14,910 nucleotides of DNA from Pseudomonadota bacterium. Its GTDB lineage: Bacteria > Pseudomonadota > Alphaproteobacteria > Caulobacterales > Caulobacteraceae. Within the stretch, counting starts at the first letter, position 1, and each line of letters begins with the position of its first letter. A model generated the notes under the pieces. The model saw only the letters and a list, made by a program, of their open reading frames with translations, was not told the DNA's origin and made no database searches. The stretch spans positions 1-14,910 of the forward strand of contig JAEZCL010000003.1 in the NCBI GenBank assembly GCA_023433585.1, given 5' to 3'. This document shows, piece after piece, positions 11,704 through 14,910 of the stretch. A program made the position numbers and the translations under genes.

Positions 11704-11897
11704 GCCTCGTCCGACCGCATGGCGTCCAGGTCTCCTTCCCATCTCAATCGGCCGCGCAGGTCACGGATGGCCGCCTGACGCCGGAGACGAAGCAGGGTGC
11801 GAAGGCCCAGTTCCACCGCTTCCCGCTTGGTCTTCAGGCCGGTTTCCCGAAGCGTCTCGGCCATCAGCCGGTCGTCGATGACGATGTTCATGCGCAT
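11700..11897 (-). CDS. vapB: VapB-type antitoxin, now without an intact toxin
   Basis: This 65-residue protein (MRMNIVIDDRLMAETLRE, then TGLKTKREAVELGLRTLLRL and RDLRGRLRWEGDLDAMRSD) matches the VapB antitoxin family (PF09957). The N-terminal ribbon-helix-helix binds operator DNA and the C-terminal RGRLRWEGDLD segment normally wraps its VapC partner. It appears full length. The start at 11897 has GGAG nine bases upstream; an ATG at 11891 is also possible. The cognate toxin gene is truncated, so this antitoxin is an orphan that might still repress its promoter or neutralise another VapC elsewhere. Confidence 0.9.
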   Translation of the reverse strand: MRMNIVIDDRLMAETLRETGLKTKREAVELGLRTLLRLRRQAAIRDLRGRLRWEGDLDAMRSDEA

Positions 11898-11977
11898 GAT
11901 GTGTATCTCCACGGGAAATCATGCACCGTTCAGGCCGCGATTTTGAGCGTTCGACAGCCAGGCCGGATCAGAAGCAT

Positions 11978-12001
11978 CGCCGTCAGGCGGACGGGTCGCC
12001 G
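11978..12001 (-). repeat. 24-base direct repeat, copy at the VOC gene end
   Basis: This stretch is identical to 11576-11599. It contains the natural last codons of the VOC gene (Gly-Asp-Pro-Ser-Ala-stop), so it is probably the parental copy. The two copies are 402 bases apart and bracket the vapBC remnant. Confidence 0.9.
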
Positions 12002-12411
12002 CCCGTGTTGACCATCCACGGGATGCCGAACCGGTCGATGCATGAGCCGTAGCCCGGCGACCAGAAGGTCTTTTCGAAGGGCATGACCACCTTGCCGCCT
12101 TCGGACAGGGCGTCGAACCAGCCGCGCGCCTGGTCGATGTCGTCGGTGTGCAGACAGACGTCGAAGCCGTTCCTGGGCTTGTCGATGTTCGGGGCCCATT
12201 CGATCGGCATGTCGGCGCCCATCAGCGCCTGATCGCCGACGTCGAGCCAGCAGTGCATCAGCCAGTCCTTGTATTGGGGGCTGACCGGCATGTCGGGCGG
12301 ACCCTCGCCATAGGGGAAGGCGGCGGTGATCTCTCCGCCCAGGACGTCGGCGTAGAACTCGAAGGCTTCGCGGCACTGGCCGCGAAAGCTCAGGCTGGTC
12401 ACGATCTTCAT
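11983..12411 (-). CDS. VOC superfamily (PhnB/glyoxalase-like) protein
   Basis: The 142-residue product follows the PhnB-like VOC pattern. It starts IVTSLSFRGQCREAFEFYAD, continues with VLGGEITAAFPYGEGPPD and has the middle motif MHCWLDVGDQALMGADM. It ends WSPGYGSCIDRFGIPWMVN, all typical of 3-demethylubiquinone methyltransferase-like or PhnB-like proteins of unknown substrate. The start at 12411 has GAGGAG at seven bases. It runs alone on the minus strand, 61 bases downstream of hemB. That gap contains a candidate imperfect stem (CTCGTT/AACGAG with an inner GCGCC/GGCGC) that may end the hemB transcript. Confidence 0.9.
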   Translation of the reverse strand: MKIVTSLSFRGQCREAFEFYADVLGGEITAAFPYGEGPPDMPVSPQYKDWLMHCWLDVGDQALMGADMPIEWAPNIDKPRNGFDVCLHTDDIDQARGWFDALSEGGKVVMPFEKTFWSPGYGSCIDRFGIPWMVNTGGDPSA

Positions 12412-12472
12412 GGGACGTCTCCTCGTTGCGCCGGAGGCAGTCTGGCGCCTCGCTGTAACGAGCGCGAGGTGT

Positions 12473-13474
12473 TCAGGCTCCCAGCAGCCGCGCGGCCTTC
12501 GGGGCGAAATAGGTCAGGACGCCGGCGCAGCCCGCGCGCTTGAAGGCGGTCAGGGTTTCGAGGATCGCCCGGTCTTCGTCCAGCCAGCCGTTGGCCGAGG
12601 CCGCCTTCATCATCGCGTATTCGCCGGACACCTGATAGGCGAAGGTCGGCACATGGAAAGCCTCGTGCACGCGCCGGATGATGTCCAGATAGGGCAGGCC
12701 CGGCTTGACCATCACCGCGTCGGCGCCCTCGGCCAGGTCGGCGGCGACCTCGCGCAGGGCCTCGTCGGTGTTGGCGGGGTCCATCTGATAGGTCTTCTTG
12801 TCGCCGGTCAGGGCCTTCGCGGACCCGACAGCGTCCCGGTAGGGGCCGTAGAAGGCCGAGGCGTATTTGGCCGCATAGGACAGGATCAGCACGTCCTGGA
12901 AACCGTTCGTGTCCAGGGCGTCGCGGATGGCGGCGACGCGCCCGTCCATCATGTCGGACGGCCCGACGATATCAGCGCCCGCATGGGCGTGGATGAAGGC
13001 CATCTCGGCCAGCCGGTCCAGGGTGGCGTCGTTGACGATCACGCCGTCCTCCACCAGCCCGTCGTGGCCGTGGTCGGCGTAGCAGTCCAGCGCCACGTCG
13101 GTCATCACGCCGATCTGGGGCGCCGCGTCCTTGATCGCCTTGATGCAGTCGGGGATCAGGCCGTCGGGATCGACGGCGCCGGAGGCTTCCGCGTCCTTTT
13201 TCGCCGGATCGATGTTGGGGAACAGGGCCACCGCCGGGATGCCGAGCGCCGCCGCTTCCTTCGCCGCCTCGGCCGCCGCGCGGGGGCTCAGGCGGTCCAC
13301 GCCGGGCATGGAGGGCACGGGAACGCGGTCCTCAGGCCCGTCATGGACGATCAGGGGCCAGATCAGGTCGGCGGGGGTCAGGACGTGTTCGGCTGTGAGC
13401 GAACGCACCCACGGCGTCCGGCGCAGGCGGCGCGGGCGCGAGGCGGGGAAGGGGGCGGGGGTGAAGACGCTCAT
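12473..13474 (-). CDS. hemB: porphobilinogen synthase (5-aminolevulinate dehydratase), Mg-type
   Basis: HemB condenses two 5-aminolevulinate molecules to porphobilinogen for haem and chlorophyll-type tetrapyrroles. The 333-residue protein has both active-site lysines, Lys203 in SYAAKYAS and the Schiff-base Lys257 in VMVKPGLPYLD. The metal-site segment reads LDCYADHGHDG. Where zinc enzymes have three Cys, this has Ala, Asp and Asp, the pattern of Mg-dependent enzymes such as that of Pseudomonas aeruginosa. The start at 13474 (MSVFTPAPF) is taken from domain fit; the ribosome site is weak. It follows the upstream membrane-protein gene by 11 bases, so they likely share a transcript. Confidence 0.96.
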   Translation of the reverse strand: MSVFTPAPFPASRPRRLRRTPWVRSLTAEHVLTPADLIWPLIVHDGPEDRVPVPSMPGVDRLSPRAAAEAAKEAAALGIPAVALFPNIDPAKKDAEASGAVDPDGLIPDCIKAIKDAAPQIGVMTDVALDCYADHGHDGLVEDGVIVNDATLDRLAEMAFIHAHAGADIVGPSDMMDGRVAAIRDALDTNGFQDVLILSYAAKYASAFYGPYRDAVGSAKALTGDKKTYQMDPANTDEALREVAADLAEGADAVMVKPGLPYLDIIRRVHEAFHVPTFAYQVSGEYAMMKAASANGWLDEDRAILETLTAFKRAGCAGVLTYFAPKAARLLGA

Positions 13475-13485
13475 GACCGGGACTT

Positions 13486-13971
13486 TCAGACGGAACGGCG
13501 GCCCATGGGCCGCTGGGCGCCCAGGCGGATCATGCCGATGACCGACGAGACGATCACCCACAGGCTGGCCAGGGCGTAGGCGACCAGGAACACGAACACG
13601 CCCACGAAGAACACCACCGGCATTTCCGGATGCACCTGCATGGCCACCGCCTCCCACGGGTCGCCCGGCGCGTTGGCCAGCACCAGCCGCACCAGATCCA
13701 CGAACAGGAACACCACCCCGACCGCCAGGGCGATGAAGGCGATCATGGCCAGGACGAAGCCGATCCAGAAATGGCGGATCTGATAGCGGTAATGGCTGCA
13801 GGCCAGCGGCTCGGCCTCGGGCTTGCGCACATAGGCGATGACCACGGCCATCAGGGCCGTCAGGCCGAAAACGAAGGGCGAGGCGAACATCAGGGCGTGA
13901 CCGACCATGGCCAGGTTGCGATCATCGCTCGACGTGTCGCGCCCCTGTCCGGTATTAGCGGTGTCGCTCAT
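13486..13971 (-). CDS. three-helix membrane protein, DUF4870-like
   Basis: This 161-residue protein starts with a polar Ser/Asp-rich tail (about 1-18), then has three hydrophobic helices near 22-47, 70-97 and 118-147. A loop with CSHYRYQIRHFWIG near 58-71 resembles small DUF4870-type membrane proteins, which have unknown function. The C-terminus is Arg-rich (RLGAQRPMGRRSV). GGGAAG seven bases upstream of the ATG at 13971 supports the start. It precedes hemB by 11 bases; whether the pairing is functional is unknown. The family assignment is moderate; membrane location is clear. Confidence 0.75.
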   Translation of the reverse strand: MSDTANTGQGRDTSSDDRNLAMVGHALMFASPFVFGLTALMAVVIAYVRKPEAEPLACSHYRYQIRHFWIGFVLAMIAFIALAVGVVFLFVDLVRLVLANAPGDPWEAVAMQVHPEMPVVFFVGVFVFLVAYALASLWVIVSSVIGMIRLGAQRPMGRRSV

Positions 13972-14081
13972 GCGGGTCTTCCCATGGATTCCGCCTCGTC
14001 AGCCCCGACGACGCGCCGTTCAGGCCGCGCATAGACCAATCGCAACAGCGGCGCAAAGCCGCGAGGACTCAGGGACCGTTC

Positions 14082-14910
14082 ATGGACTTCGCCCTCACCG
14101 AGGATCAACGCGCGATACAGGAGGCCGCCCGCGCCTTCGCCGACGACCGGCTGGCGCCCAACTCGGCGCGCTGGGACGAGGAGAAGCACTTTCCCGTCGA
14201 TGTCATGCGCGCGGCCGCCGAGATGGGATTCTGCGGCATCTATGCGGGCGAAGAGCACGGCGGCATGGGGCTGGGCCGTGTCGAGGCGGCCGTGATCTTT
14301 GAAGAGCTGTCGCGCGGCGACGTGGCGACGGCGGCCTTCATCTCGATCCACAACATGGCGGCGTGGATGATCGACGGCTTCGGCTCGGACGACCTGCGGG
14401 CGCGCTATGTGCCGTCGCTGGTGTCGATGGACAGGATCGCCAGCTACTGCCTGACCGAGCCGGGTTCGGGCTCCGACGCGGCGGCCCTGCGGACCACGGC
14501 GGTGAAGGACGGGGATCATTATGTCCTGAACGGGTCCAAGGCGTTCATTTCCGGCGCGGGGACCAGCGACATCTATGTGGTCATGGCGCGCACGGGCGGG
14601 GAGGGGGCCAAGGGCATCTCGGCCTTCGTGGTGGACAAGGACGCGCCGGGCCTGTCGTTCGGGGCGCAGGAGAAGAAGATGGGCTGGAACTCCCAGCCTA
14701 CCGCCATCGTCAGCTTCGACGATTGCCGCATCCCTGCGGAGAACCTGCTCGGTAAGGAGGGCGACGGCTTCCGCTACGCCATGATGGGGCTGGACGGCGG
14801 CCGCCTGAACAACGCCGCCTGCTCGCTGGGCGGGGCCCGGCTGGCGCTGGAGGCGGCGCTCGACTACGTCGCCACCCGCAAGCAGTTCGGCCGCCCCATC
14901 GCCGACTTCC
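14082..14910 (+). CDS. acyl-CoA dehydrogenase, probably isobutyryl-CoA dehydrogenase (5' part)
   Basis: The gene runs off the window after 276 codons of an expected 380 or so. The N-terminal MDFALTEDQRAIQEAARAFA, the FAD-binding signature YCLTEPGSGSDAA (near 125-137), FISGAGTSDIYVVMA and the final RKQFGRPIADF are clear acyl-CoA dehydrogenase features. The catalytic Glu lies beyond the edge. Sequence style (SIHNMAAWMIDGFG, KKMGWNSQPT) resembles ACAD8-type isobutyryl-CoA dehydrogenases of valine breakdown, which oxidise isobutyryl-CoA to methacrylyl-CoA. It is divergent from the DUF4870-like gene, with 110 bases between. A small leader hairpin (GCGGC/GCCGC, 14048-14062) lies directly before GAGGA and a GGGA site. 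Confidence 0.9.
   Translation, partial: MDFALTEDQRAIQEAARAFADDRLAPNSARWDEEKHFPVDVMRAAAEMGFCGIYAGEEHGGMGLGRVEAAVIFEELSRGDVATAAFISIHNMAAWMIDGFGSDDLRARYVPSLVSMDRIASYCLTEPGSGSDAAALRTTAVKDGDHYVLNGSKAFISGAGTSDIYVVMARTGGEGAKGISAFVVDKDAPGLSFGAQEKKMGWNSQPTAIVSFDDCRIPAENLLGKEGDGFRYAMMGLDGGRLNNAACSLGGARLALEAALDYVATRKQFGRPIADF

Noticed and set aside
11581..11897. Functional vapBC toxin-antitoxin system
   Set aside because: The toxin has only 40 codons and lacks most PIN-domain acidic residues; only the antitoxin is intact.
9498..14910. Valine degradation operon formed by the HIBADH-like and acyl-CoA dehydrogenase genes
   Set aside because: They are about 3.7 kb apart, with several minus-strand genes between, so they cannot be one transcript; only a pathway-level link is possible.

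Overview
The window is high-GC alphaproteobacterial DNA, almost certainly from Caulobacteraceae and probably close to Brevundimonas. The strongest marker is the cell-cycle pair divK-pleD, with DivK and PleD nearly the same length and motif layout as the Caulobacter crescentus proteins. A motB gene without motA beside it, a Mg-type HemB and a leucyl-transferase of the Bpt type fit this. The genus is inference; the family is well supported.

Layout. (1) 1-1210: a small stress-like cluster with a DUF892 ferritin-like gene (-), an unrecognised 82-residue gene (-) and a tiny, very polar Gln/Glu/Arg-rich gene (+). GGAAC boxes that resemble the -35 of EcfG/SigT promoters lie upstream. A terminator and tRNA-Thr(TGT) (-) follow. 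(2) 1374-5240, all minus: a tightly packed dinB-ridA-like-DUF482 acyltransferase-HIT unit with 4-base overlaps, then a DUF1761 membrane protein. (3) 5374-7113, plus: divK-pleD. (4) 7117-8857, minus: motB then bpt, separated by 106 bases packed with three inverted repeats. (5) 8995-10373, plus: a flavin reductase overlapping a 3-hydroxyisobutyrate-dehydrogenase-like gene. (6) 10379-11227, minus: an open frame with an HTH-like N-terminus that runs through several palindromic repeats, including a 108-base direct duplication. (7) 11371-12411: a small FlbD-like gene (+), a vapC cut to 40 codons, an intact vapB antitoxin and a VOC/PhnB-like gene (-). A 24-base direct repeat joins the broken vapC end to the VOC gene end. 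(8) 12473-13971, minus: a membrane protein and hemB. (9) 14082-end, plus: the first 276 codons of an acyl-CoA dehydrogenase, likely isobutyryl-CoA dehydrogenase.

How the parts work together. DivK and PleD are response regulators of asymmetric division and of the swarmer-to-stalked transition, with PleD making c-di-GMP; MotB is the flagellar stator subunit that this switch ultimately disables. The dinB unit joins a translesion polymerase to metabolite-repair and unknown acyl-transfer functions. The HIBADH-like enzyme and the acyl-CoA dehydrogenase could both serve valine catabolism, but they are 3.7 kb apart with minus-strand genes between them, so they are not one operon.

No CRISPR array, transposase, integrase or rRNA was seen. 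The parts most worth a second look are the repeat-invaded reading frame at 10379-11227 and the vapC/VOC junction at 11557-12001.
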